NCBI GenBank assembly: GCA_049596955.1
Contig: JBMYMD010000003.1
Span: 70,244 to 134,243 of the forward strand
Direction of reading: 5' to 3'
From: UBA3478 sp049596955
GTDB lineage: Bacteria; Bacteroidota; Bacteroidia; Flavobacteriales; Flavobacteriaceae
DNA length: 64,000 nucleotides
Shown here: one piece after another, positions 52,066 to 59,191 of the stretch
Layout of the letters: every line of letters begins with the position of its first letter
Numbering within the stretch: the stretch's first letter is position 1
Program-made: the position numbers and the translations under genes
The notes under the pieces: generated by a model
The model's database searches: none
Told to the model about the DNA's origin: nothing
The model's input: the letters and a program-made list of their open reading frames with translations, nothing else

Positions 52066-53450
52066 TGAAACAAAAAACGATTGCTAAAGAAACTTCACTA
52101 AAAGGAGTCGGTCTTCATACAGGAAAAGAAGTAAGCCTAACATTTAAACCTGCTCAAATCAATACTGGTTTTGTATTCTGCAGAGAAGATCTTGAAGGTC
52201 GTCCTAGTATTCCGGCTTTAGCTCAATATGTCACTCGAACTGAAAGAAGTACCATTTTAAGCAATGGCAATATTGAGATTCATACCTCTGAACATGTATT
52301 GGCTGCATTAACAGGTATGGATTTAGACAATGTTTTGATTTGTTTAGATTCGGAAGAGCCCCCTATAATGGATGGATCATCAATCCAGTTTGTCAATGCA
52401 ATAGAAGAAGCTGGAATTGTGGAACAGGATGCAGAACAAGAGGTGTTTGAAGTCACCGAAATTATTGAATTCAAAGACGAAAATACAGGTAGTGAGTTGA
52501 TATTATTACCTCATGACAGTTATGAAATCAATGTAATGGTTGATTTTGGTTCTAACATCATCGGAACACAGAATGCGAGTATTACAGATATTTCACAATT
52601 CAAAGATGAAATAGCAGATTCTAGAACCTTTAGTTTTTTGCATGAAATTGAAATGCTTCTGGACAATGGACTAATCAAAGGTGGTGACTTAAACAACGCC
52701 ATCATCTATGTTGATAAGGAGTTGTCAGACGGAACCATGGAAAAGTTGAAAACGGCATTCAACAAAGAAGAAGTGGCTGTTAAACCTAATGGAATTCTAG
52801 ATAATTTAAATCTGCATTATCCAAACGAAGCGGCGAGACACAAGTTACTAGACGTTATAGGTGATTTAAGTTTAGTCGGAAGTAAGATAAAAGGTAAACT
52901 CATTGCAATTAAACCTGGTCACCACGTCAACACAGAGTTTGCAAAGAAAATAAGCAAACATATTAAAGACAGTAAAAGAAATAGAGCACCTCAAATTGAT
53001 TGGAATAATCCTCCTTTAATGGATGTTACTCAAATCATGAATATGCTACCTCATAGACCTCCTTTTCTTCTCATTGACAGGATATACGAATTGACGACTT
53101 CAAGAGTAGTAGGCACAAAATCTGTTACCATGAATGAAGATTTTTTTGTAGGTCATTTTCCAGGAGCTCCAGTAATGCCAGGTGTTTTACAAGTTGAGGC
53201 TATGGCTCAAACCGGGGGGGTTTTGGTATTGAGTACGGTTCCAGACCCTGAGAATTATCTGACTTTTTTCATGAAAATGGACAATGTAAAGTTTAAACAA
53301 CCCGTTGTTCCTGGAGATACACTTGTTTTTGATTGTGAGTTAATTACACCTATTCGTCGTGGAATTTGTCACATGAAAGCAAATGCTTATGTTAATGACA
53401 AGCTAGTATCTGAAGCAGAACTTATGGCACAAATCATAAAGAAAAAATAA
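52065..53450 (+). CDS. lpxC/fabZ: Bifunctional LpxC deacetylase / FabZ dehydratase
   Basis: A 461-residue fusion typical of Bacteroidota. Residues 1-300: LpxC, the zinc deacetylase committing UDP-acyl-GlcNAc to lipid A, with His77 in HTSEHVLAAL and the later HKLLDVIGDL His-Asp pair. Residues 325-461: FabZ hot-dog dehydratase of fatty acid elongation, with MLPHRPPFLLIDRI, His364 in VGHFPGAPVMPG and Glu378 in QVEAMAQ, spaced as in E. coli FabZ. The start is GTG, sharing its first base with the last base of the lpxD stop. The linkage balances acyl supply with lipid A demand. Confidence 0.96.
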   Translation: MKQKTIAKETSLKGVGLHTGKEVSLTFKPAQINTGFVFCREDLEGRPSIPALAQYVTRTERSTILSNGNIEIHTSEHVLAALTGMDLDNVLICLDSEEPPIMDGSSIQFVNAIEEAGIVEQDAEQEVFEVTEIIEFKDENTGSELILLPHDSYEINVMVDFGSNIIGTQNASITDISQFKDEIADSRTFSFLHEIEMLLDNGLIKGGDLNNAIIYVDKELSDGTMEKLKTAFNKEEVAVKPNGILDNLNLHYPNEAARHKLLDVIGDLSLVGSKIKGKLIAIKPGHHVNTEFAKKISKHIKDSKRNRAPQIDWNNPPLMDVTQIMNMLPHRPPFLLIDRIYELTTSRVVGTKSVTMNEDFFVGHFPGAPVMPGVLQVEAMAQTGGVLVLSTVPDPENYLTFFMKMDNVKFKQPVVPGDTLVFDCELITPIRRGICHMKANAYVNDKLVSEAELMAQIIKKK

Positions 53451-54235
53451 TGAATCAGCCCTTAGCTTACGTACATCCAGGAGCCAAAATCGCCAAAAAC
53501 GTGGTAATTGAACCGTTTGCAACCATACACAATAATGTTGAAATTGGAGAAGGTACTTGGATCGGTTCAAACGTAACCATAATGGAAGGCGCCAGAATTG
53601 GAAAAAATTGCAATATTTATCCAGGAGCTGTAGTATCTGCTGTACCACAGGATTTAAAGTATAAAGGGGAAGAGTCTGTCGTTATTATTGGGAATAATAC
53701 AACCATTAGAGAATGCGTAACCATCAACAAAGGAACTGAAGATCGCATGAAGACGGTCGTAGGTGACAATTGTCTAATTATGGCCTATTCGCATATAGCC
53801 CATGACTGTCTTGTTTCAAATGGATGTATTTTCAGCAACAATTCCACCTTAGCAGGGCATGTTACCATAGGTGAAAATGTTGTTTTGGCTGGAATGGTCG
53901 CTGTACATCAATTTGTTTCAGTGGGTCACCATGCGTTTGTAACTGGGGGATCTTTAGTTCGTAAAGATGTACCACCTTATGTCAAGGCCGCTCGAGAACC
54001 CTTATCATATGTGGGAATCAATTCGATAGGATTGCGAAGAAGAGGGTTCAGCACAGAGAAAATAACAGAGATTCAAAACATTTACCGCATTCTGTATCAG
54101 AAGAACTACAATAATTCACAAGCAATGGAAATTATTGAAGCTGAGATGGAGGCCACTCCAGAACGCGATGAAATTTTACAATTTATCAGAGATTCTCAAC
54201 GTGGAATCATGAAAGGATATTTTAGCAACACATAA
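53450..54235 (+). CDS. lpxA: UDP-N-acetylglucosamine acyltransferase
   Basis: First step of lipid A synthesis: transfers a 3-hydroxyacyl chain from ACP to UDP-GlcNAc. 261 residues, hexapeptide left-handed beta helix from about 8 to 185, catalytic His118 in HIAHDCLV, and a C-terminal helical domain with GINSIGLRRRGFS. Overlaps the lpxC/fabZ stop by one base. Key glycine/acyl-ruler residues were not resolved by eye. Confidence 0.95.
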   Translation: MNQPLAYVHPGAKIAKNVVIEPFATIHNNVEIGEGTWIGSNVTIMEGARIGKNCNIYPGAVVSAVPQDLKYKGEESVVIIGNNTTIRECVTINKGTEDRMKTVVGDNCLIMAYSHIAHDCLVSNGCIFSNNSTLAGHVTIGENVVLAGMVAVHQFVSVGHHAFVTGGSLVRKDVPPYVKAAREPLSYVGINSIGLRRRGFSTEKITEIQNIYRILYQKNYNNSQAMEIIEAEMEATPERDEILQFIRDSQRGIMKGYFSNT

Positions 54236-54238
54236 CAT

Positions 54239-54805
54239 ATGGCAAGTACATCAGACATTAGAAAAGGATTATGCATCCGTTACAATAGTGACATTTTTAA
54301 AATCATTGAGTTTTTACATGTAAAACCAGGAAAGGGTCCTGCATTTGTTAGAACGAAACTCAAAAGTGTAACCACAGGAAAAGTCATCGACAACACCTTC
54401 TCAGCGGGTCATAAAATTGATGATGTTCGTGTTGAAACTAGAAGTTATCAGTACTTGTACAGTGAAGGAGACAGCTTTCATTTTATGAATACCGTTGACT
54501 ACGATCAAATTAGTTTGCAAAGAGATGCCTTAGATGCTGCTGATTTACTCAAAGAGGGTGAAATCGTAACCATTATGTTCAATACCGAAGACAGCATGCC
54601 CTTATCAGTTGATATGCCTGCATCGGTTGTTCTTGAGGTAACGCATTCAGAACCGGGTGTAAAAGGCAACACAGCTACCAACGCAACAAAGCCTGCGACA
54701 GTTGAAACAGGCGCAAGAATTAATGTTCCTCTTTTTATCAATGAAGGAGATAAAATTAAAATTGATACAGAAAAGGGAACTTACATGGAACGTGTTAAAG
54801 AGTAG
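54239..54805 (+). CDS. efp: Elongation factor P
   Basis: Rescues ribosomes stalled at polyproline. 188 residues in three domains. The tip loop is KPGKGPAFVRTKL (modified Lys in PGKG, about residue 34), then the OB domains with the EF-P signature near residues 150-170 (GARINVPLFINEGDKIKIDTEKGTY split). The Ala after GP is small. The KPGKG lysine could be modified by EpmA or another route, or stay unmodified. It is 3 bases after lpxA. Confidence 0.96.
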   Translation: MASTSDIRKGLCIRYNSDIFKIIEFLHVKPGKGPAFVRTKLKSVTTGKVIDNTFSAGHKIDDVRVETRSYQYLYSEGDSFHFMNTVDYDQISLQRDALDAADLLKEGEIVTIMFNTEDSMPLSVDMPASVVLEVTHSEPGVKGNTATNATKPATVETGARINVPLFINEGDKIKIDTEKGTYMERVKE

Positions 54806-55732
54806 ATGAAGTTTCCCGCTGCACTTTCTGCGCGTTCTATAGCCAAAGAATTCAATTGCTCTATAAAAGGAGACGAAACCCTTACATTAAAGGGAATCAG
54901 CGAAATTCACAATGTCAGCGAAGGTGACCTGATATTCGTAGACCATCCTAAGTATTACGATAAAGCACTAAAATCAAAGGCTAGTGCAATCATAATTAAT
55001 AAAGAGGTAGAAGTACCTCGAGGTAAGGTTGTATTACTCACAGAACATCCCTTTCATGTTTTTAATGCGATTCTAAAAAGATATAGTCCTCATACGCACT
55101 TTCAAGAAGATGAAAAAAACATTGATGCTTCTGCTGTGATAATGCCTAATGTCAGCATTGGCAAAGGTGTTTCTATAGGAGCAGGGAGTGTTATACATCC
55201 CAATGTGGTCATTTACGATGGCGTTCAAATTGGCAAAAAAGTCATTGTACAGGCGGGAACAATATTAGGCTCCAATGCGTTTTACTACAACAAGAAAAAT
55301 GACAACTATCATTTAATGCATTCAGCCGGAGGTCTAGTGATTGAAGATCATGTTGAAATAGGTGCACTTTGCAGCATTGACAAAGGGGTAACAGCAAACA
55401 CAATCATAAAAAGTGGAAGTAAACTTGACAATCAAATACAAATCGGTCATGACTGCGTAATTGAAGAAAATTGTCTTATTGCTGCCCAATGCGGTATTGC
55501 TGGGTGTGTAACCATTCAAAAAAACAGTGTGTTGTGGGGACAGGTAGGAGTAACTAGTGGCGTAACTATTGGATACAACGTGGTGGTTTTAGGTCAAACC
55601 GCAGTAACAAAATCATTAGCACCTGAAAAAACCTATTCTGGAGACCCCGCAGTACCTTATAGAACTAATTTAAAACAAAAGGCTGCAGTTAAACAATTAC
55701 CCGATTTTTTTGAAGGCTTAAAAAAGCAGTAA
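54806..55732 (+). CDS. Second LpxD-like N-acyltransferase paralogue
   Basis: 308 residues with an N-terminal uridine-binding-like domain, hexapeptide repeats and His215 in QIGHDCVI at the catalytic position. It is shorter than the first lpxD and lacks the long C-terminal coiled coil. Flavobacteria commonly carry this second copy between efp and sucD. It may acylate a different sugar nucleotide or use a different chain. It starts on the base after the efp stop. Confidence 0.85.
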   Translation: MKFPAALSARSIAKEFNCSIKGDETLTLKGISEIHNVSEGDLIFVDHPKYYDKALKSKASAIIINKEVEVPRGKVVLLTEHPFHVFNAILKRYSPHTHFQEDEKNIDASAVIMPNVSIGKGVSIGAGSVIHPNVVIYDGVQIGKKVIVQAGTILGSNAFYYNKKNDNYHLMHSAGGLVIEDHVEIGALCSIDKGVTANTIIKSGSKLDNQIQIGHDCVIEENCLIAAQCGIAGCVTIQKNSVLWGQVGVTSGVTIGYNVVVLGQTAVTKSLAPEKTYSGDPAVPYRTNLKQKAAVKQLPDFFEGLKKQ

Positions 55733-55760
55733 TATAGTTCTACATTTAACTTTCATGTTC

Positions 55761-55768
55761 TATTTTTG
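55761..55768 (+). promoter_or_regulatory. -7 promoter element for sucD
   Basis: TATTTTTG (TAnnTTTG), 15 bases before the ATG at 55784. It overlaps an earlier in-frame ATG-like start, which is rejected. Confidence 0.55.
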
Positions 55769-55783
55769 TGCCAAATTTTAACC

Positions 55784-56656
55784 ATGAGCGTACTCGTTAA
55801 TAAACATTCTAAAATTATAGTGCAAGGCTTTACAGGCTCTGAAGGAACCTTTCATGCCGAACAAATGATTTCATACGGAACTCAATTAGTTGGTGGAGTT
55901 ACACCCGGAAAAGGTGGACAAGAGCACCTTGGGCTTCCTGTTTTTAACACTGTTCGAGAGGCGGTAGAAAAAAAAGGGGCTGATACATCGATATTATTTG
56001 TACCTCCAGCTTTCGCTGCCGATGCAATTATGGAAGCCGCTAATGCTGGTATTAGGGTTATTATTGCCATTACAGAAGGTATACCAGTTGCTGATATGGT
56101 CAAAGTCTACGACTACATCCAAAAATTTGACTGTACCCTTGTTGGACCAAATTGCCCAGGAGTCATTACTCCAGATGAGGCTAAGGTTGGTATTATGCCT
56201 GGATTTGTCTTTAAAAAAGGAAAGGTTGGAATCGTATCTAAATCAGGAACTCTTACCTATGAGGCATCAGACCAGGTAGTAAGACAAGGATTAGGTGTTT
56301 CAACAGCCATTGGGATTGGTGGAGATCCTATCATTGGAACAACCACTAAGGAAGCACTGCAAATGCTCATAGAAGATGAAGAAACAGAAGCTGTTGTAAT
56401 GATTGGAGAAATTGGTGGGCAGTTAGAATCAGATGCTGCTCATTGGTATGCTGAAAGTGGAAGTTCAAAGCCTGTTATTGGATTTATTGCCGGTGAAACA
56501 GCACCTGCAGGCAGAACAATGGGTCACGCAGGAGCTATTGTTGGTGGAAGCGATGACACCGCTCAAGCAAAAAAGAAAATCATGAGAGAGAAAGGCATTC
56601 ACGTGGTAGATTCTCCTGCTGAAATAGGCCTTAAAGTAAAAGAAGTGTTATCATGA
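55784..56656 (+). CDS. sucD: Succinate-CoA ligase subunit alpha
   Basis: Citric acid cycle enzyme producing succinate and NTP from succinyl-CoA, together with SucC (not in the window). 290 residues, the normal length, from the ATG at 55784. CoA-binding FTGSEGTFHAEQM, GGVTPGKGG, the NCPGVI block, and a phosphohistidine region GEIGGQLE followed by GRTMGHAGAIVGG with the active His. Overlaps fabG by 4 bases (ATGA). Confidence 0.96.
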   Translation: MSVLVNKHSKIIVQGFTGSEGTFHAEQMISYGTQLVGGVTPGKGGQEHLGLPVFNTVREAVEKKGADTSILFVPPAFAADAIMEAANAGIRVIIAITEGIPVADMVKVYDYIQKFDCTLVGPNCPGVITPDEAKVGIMPGFVFKKGKVGIVSKSGTLTYEASDQVVRQGLGVSTAIGIGGDPIIGTTTKEALQMLIEDEETEAVVMIGEIGGQLESDAAHWYAESGSSKPVIGFIAGETAPAGRTMGHAGAIVGGSDDTAQAKKKIMREKGIHVVDSPAEIGLKVKEVLS

Positions 56657-57402
56657 AAATGTTAGAAGGCAAAAATGTCATTTTAACGGGTGGCAGCAGA
56701 GGAATAGGAAAAGGAATAGCTATTGAATTTGCAAAGAGTGGAGCAAACGTTGCATTTACTTATAGTTCAAGTGAAGCACCGGCCAAGGAATTAGAAAATA
56801 TACTCCGCACAGAATACGGAGTTCAAGCTTATGCGTATAAGAGTAATGCAGCAGTTTTTGAAGATTGCGAACAACTAGTCAAAGATGTACTAAGCAATTT
56901 TGACAGTATAGATGTTTTGATCAACAACGCAGGAATCACTAAAGACAACTTGCTAATGCGGATGTCAGAGTCTGATTTTGATGATGTGATCGATGTCAAT
57001 TTAAAGTCCGTTTTTAATATGACCAAAGCGGTGCAGCGCAGCATGCTCAAACAACGTAAGGGCAGTATCATTAATATCTCTTCTGTCGTTGGAGTCAAAG
57101 GAAATGCTGGTCAAGCAAATTACGCTGCTTCAAAAGCGGGCATAATTGGATTCACTAAGTCAATAGCACTTGAATTAGGCTCAAGAAATATACGCTCCAA
57201 TGTTATTGCACCGGGATTCATTGAAACTGAAATGACCGCCAAACTAGATGAGTCTGTCGTGGATCAATGGAGACAGGGAATTCCACTAAAAAGGGGTGGA
57301 ACAACAGAAGATATTGCTAACGCTTGTTTATTTTTTGCATCAGAAATGTCCTCTTACATCACAGGTCAAGTCTTGTTAGTTGATGGAGGTATGTTAACTT
57401 AA
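56653..57402 (+). CDS. fabG: 3-oxoacyl-ACP reductase, FabG
   Basis: Second step of fatty acid elongation, NADPH-dependent. A 249-residue SDR: cofactor loop TGGSRGIGKG, NNAGIT near residue 93, catalytic Ser in ISSVVGVKG and Tyr-x-x-x-Lys in YAASKAG. It is fused by a 4-base overlap to sucD; a second ATG two codons later is possible. An alternative role as the dehydrocapnine reductase (CapC, also an SDR) is conceivable but not supported by position. Confidence 0.9.
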   Translation: MKMLEGKNVILTGGSRGIGKGIAIEFAKSGANVAFTYSSSEAPAKELENILRTEYGVQAYAYKSNAAVFEDCEQLVKDVLSNFDSIDVLINNAGITKDNLLMRMSESDFDDVIDVNLKSVFNMTKAVQRSMLKQRKGSIINISSVVGVKGNAGQANYAASKAGIIGFTKSIALELGSRNIRSNVIAPGFIETEMTAKLDESVVDQWRQGIPLKRGGTTEDIANACLFFASEMSSYITGQVLLVDGGMLT

Positions 57403-57411
57403 TTATATCAA

Positions 57412-58227
57412 ATGGAAAGATTACCAAAATTAGTATTACCTATTACCGCGATTACTTTTTTCGTGCTCATTTTAGTGTCGAAATCGGCATTAACCATAGG
57501 TTCAGGAGAGGCTGGAGTCCTCTATCGAACTTTTGGTGGTGGAGTCGTAACCGATGAAGCACCATTAGGAGAGGGGTTTCATTTAATTATGCCTTGGAAC
57601 AAAGTTTATATTTATGAAGTTCGACAACAAGAGGTTTTCGAGTCTATGAAAGTATTATCCTCTAATGGATTAGACATTCAGTTAGATGCCTCTGCTTGGT
57701 TTCAACCGAAATATGAATCATTGGGTAAACTGCATCAAGAAAAATCAGAAAAATACAAAGAGCGTATTCTTTTACCTGCCATTCGATCCGCTGCGAGAAG
57801 TGTGGTTGGTAGATATACGCCCGAACAACTTTATTCGAGTAAGAGAGATGCCATACAAAAGGAGATCTATGAGGAAACCAAAAACATCGTAGACGATCAA
57901 TATATTCAATTAAATGAGATCCTGGTTAGAGATGTAACGCTCCCTCCAACAATTAGAGAAGCTATCGAAAGAAAACTCAAACAAGAGCAGGCTTCCTTAG
58001 AATATGAATTTAGACTTGTAACGGCAGAGAAAGAAGCTGAAAAACTGAGAATTGAAGCACAGGGTAAGGCAGATGCAAACCGCATACTAAGTGCCTCACT
58101 TACAGACAAAATTTTAAGAGACAAAGGTATTGAAGCAACATTACAATTGTCTAATTCTCCAAACTCTAAAGTAATAGTTGTAGGTTCTTCTAAAGACGGA
58201 CTTCCTTTAATCCTAGGAAACAATTAA
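57412..58227 (+). CDS. Prohibitin / SPFH-domain membrane protein
   Basis: 271 residues: an N-terminal membrane segment (residues 8-25), a SPFH/PHB domain (about 30-200) with GEAGVLYRTFGGG and LGEGFHLIMPW, a coiled coil at about 180-230 and a C-terminal tail. Such proteins form large rings in the membrane and regulate FtsH-type proteolysis or lipid order. It precedes the his leader and could share its transcript. Confidence 0.88.
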   Translation: MERLPKLVLPITAITFFVLILVSKSALTIGSGEAGVLYRTFGGGVVTDEAPLGEGFHLIMPWNKVYIYEVRQQEVFESMKVLSSNGLDIQLDASAWFQPKYESLGKLHQEKSEKYKERILLPAIRSAARSVVGRYTPEQLYSSKRDAIQKEIYEETKNIVDDQYIQLNEILVRDVTLPPTIREAIERKLKQEQASLEYEFRLVTAEKEAEKLRIEAQGKADANRILSASLTDKILRDKGIEATLQLSNSPNSKVIVVGSSKDGLPLILGNN

Positions 58228-58232
58228 TATCC

Positions 58233-58268
58233 ATGAGTATAAATCATATTCATCATATTATAATTTAG
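58233..58268 (+). CDS. hisL: Histidine operon leader peptide
   Basis: An 11-residue reading frame, MSINHIHHIII, starting 5 bases after the prohibitin stop. Three of the eleven codons are His (CAT at 58245, 58251 and 58254), a chance-defying proportion. The TAG stop (58266-58268) abuts the antiterminator arm, so a ribosome that reaches the stop covers that arm, while one stalled at the His codons leaves it free. This is the classical arrangement of amino-acid attenuator leaders. No TAnnTTTG promoter is seen just upstream. Confidence 0.85.
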   Translation: MSINHIHHIII

Positions 58269-58302
58269 CAAACGAGTTTTAACAATTCGCAAAACCCGTT
58301 TG
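58269..58302 (+). promoter_or_regulatory. His attenuator: antiterminator hairpin
   Basis: Left arm CAAACG-A-GTTTT (58269-58280), 10-base loop, right arm AAAAC-C-CGTTTG (58291-58302). Eleven of twelve positions pair; A58275 opposite C58296 is the single mismatch. Its right arm is the left arm of the terminator (58291-58304), so the two structures exclude each other. Confidence 0.85.
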
Positions 58303-58326
58303 TACCTAATACAATCGGGTTTTTTT
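58291..58326 (+). terminator. His attenuator: intrinsic terminator
   Basis: AAAACCCG (58291-58298), T, TTGTA (58300-58304), loop CCTAA, TACAA (58310-58314), T, CGGGTTTT (58316-58323), then further T. A 13-pair stem with one T-T mismatch and a U run to 58326, ending 7 bases before hisG. It closes only if the antiterminator is not formed. Confidence 0.88.
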
Positions 58327-58333
58327 ATTTACT

Positions 58334-59191
58334 ATGAAAAAGATCAGATTAGCATTACAAAAAAGTGGAAGACTCCACGACGAGTCTTTACAAATTTTAA
58401 AAAATTGTGGAATTGAAATTCAAAATGGGCAAAATCAACTCAAAGTTTCTTCTTCTAATTTTCCATTAGAAGTGTTTTTTCTAAGAAATAGTGACATCCC
58501 AGGATACCTTCTTGACAATGTTGTAGATATAGCTGTAATTGGTGAAAATTTATTGCATGAAAAAGGGGAGGGTATTGTGATAAACGAACAGCTAGGATTC
58601 TCAAAATGTAGAGTGTCTATTGCAGTTCCAAACCAAAGCGATATTGAAAACATCTCTGACCTTCAGTCAAAAAGTATTGCAACTTCTTACCCCAATACCC
58701 TCAAAAAGTTTCTTGAAGAACATCAGATTGAGGCTAAAATTCATGTCATCAACGGTTCTGTTGAAATTGCTCCTAATATTGGACTTGCAGACGCTGTATG
58801 TGATATAGTTAGCAGTGGAAGCACCTTATTCAACAATAACCTCAAAGAAATTAAATCCATTTTAAAAAGTGAGGCTGTTCTATGTAGTTCTCCATCTTTA
58901 GATGAGCAGAGAACGGAACTATTAAATCAATTAATTTTTAGAATTAGAGGCGTACTTAGTGCGAAAAGGTTTAAATACTTGCTAATGAATGCTCCTGCTG
59001 ATCAAGTAGATAAAATCACAGGTCTTTTACCTGGAATGAAAAGCCCAACAGTAATGCCTTTGGCAGACAAGTCTTGGGTTTCAATTCACACCGTTATCGA
59101 AACCGATGAATTTTGGAATGTTATTGACTTACTCAAAGAGAATGGAGCTCAAGGAATATTAATATGTCCAATTGATAAAATGTTCGTATGA
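58334..59191 (+). CDS. hisG: ATP phosphoribosyltransferase, long form
   Basis: Committed step of histidine synthesis: ATP and PRPP to phosphoribosyl-ATP, feedback-inhibited by histidine. 285 residues, the long type with a C-terminal ACT-like regulatory domain (about 210-285) so no HisZ is needed. Visible: KSGRLHDESL, the DIAVIGENLL block, DIVSSGSTL (PRPP-binding loop) and LPGMKSPTVMPL. Overlaps hisD by 4 bases. Confidence 0.95.
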   Translation: MKKIRLALQKSGRLHDESLQILKNCGIEIQNGQNQLKVSSSNFPLEVFFLRNSDIPGYLLDNVVDIAVIGENLLHEKGEGIVINEQLGFSKCRVSIAVPNQSDIENISDLQSKSIATSYPNTLKKFLEEHQIEAKIHVINGSVEIAPNIGLADAVCDIVSSGSTLFNNNLKEIKSILKSEAVLCSSPSLDEQRTELLNQLIFRIRGVLSAKRFKYLLMNAPADQVDKITGLLPGMKSPTVMPLADKSWVSIHTVIETDEFWNVIDLLKENGAQGILICPIDKMFV

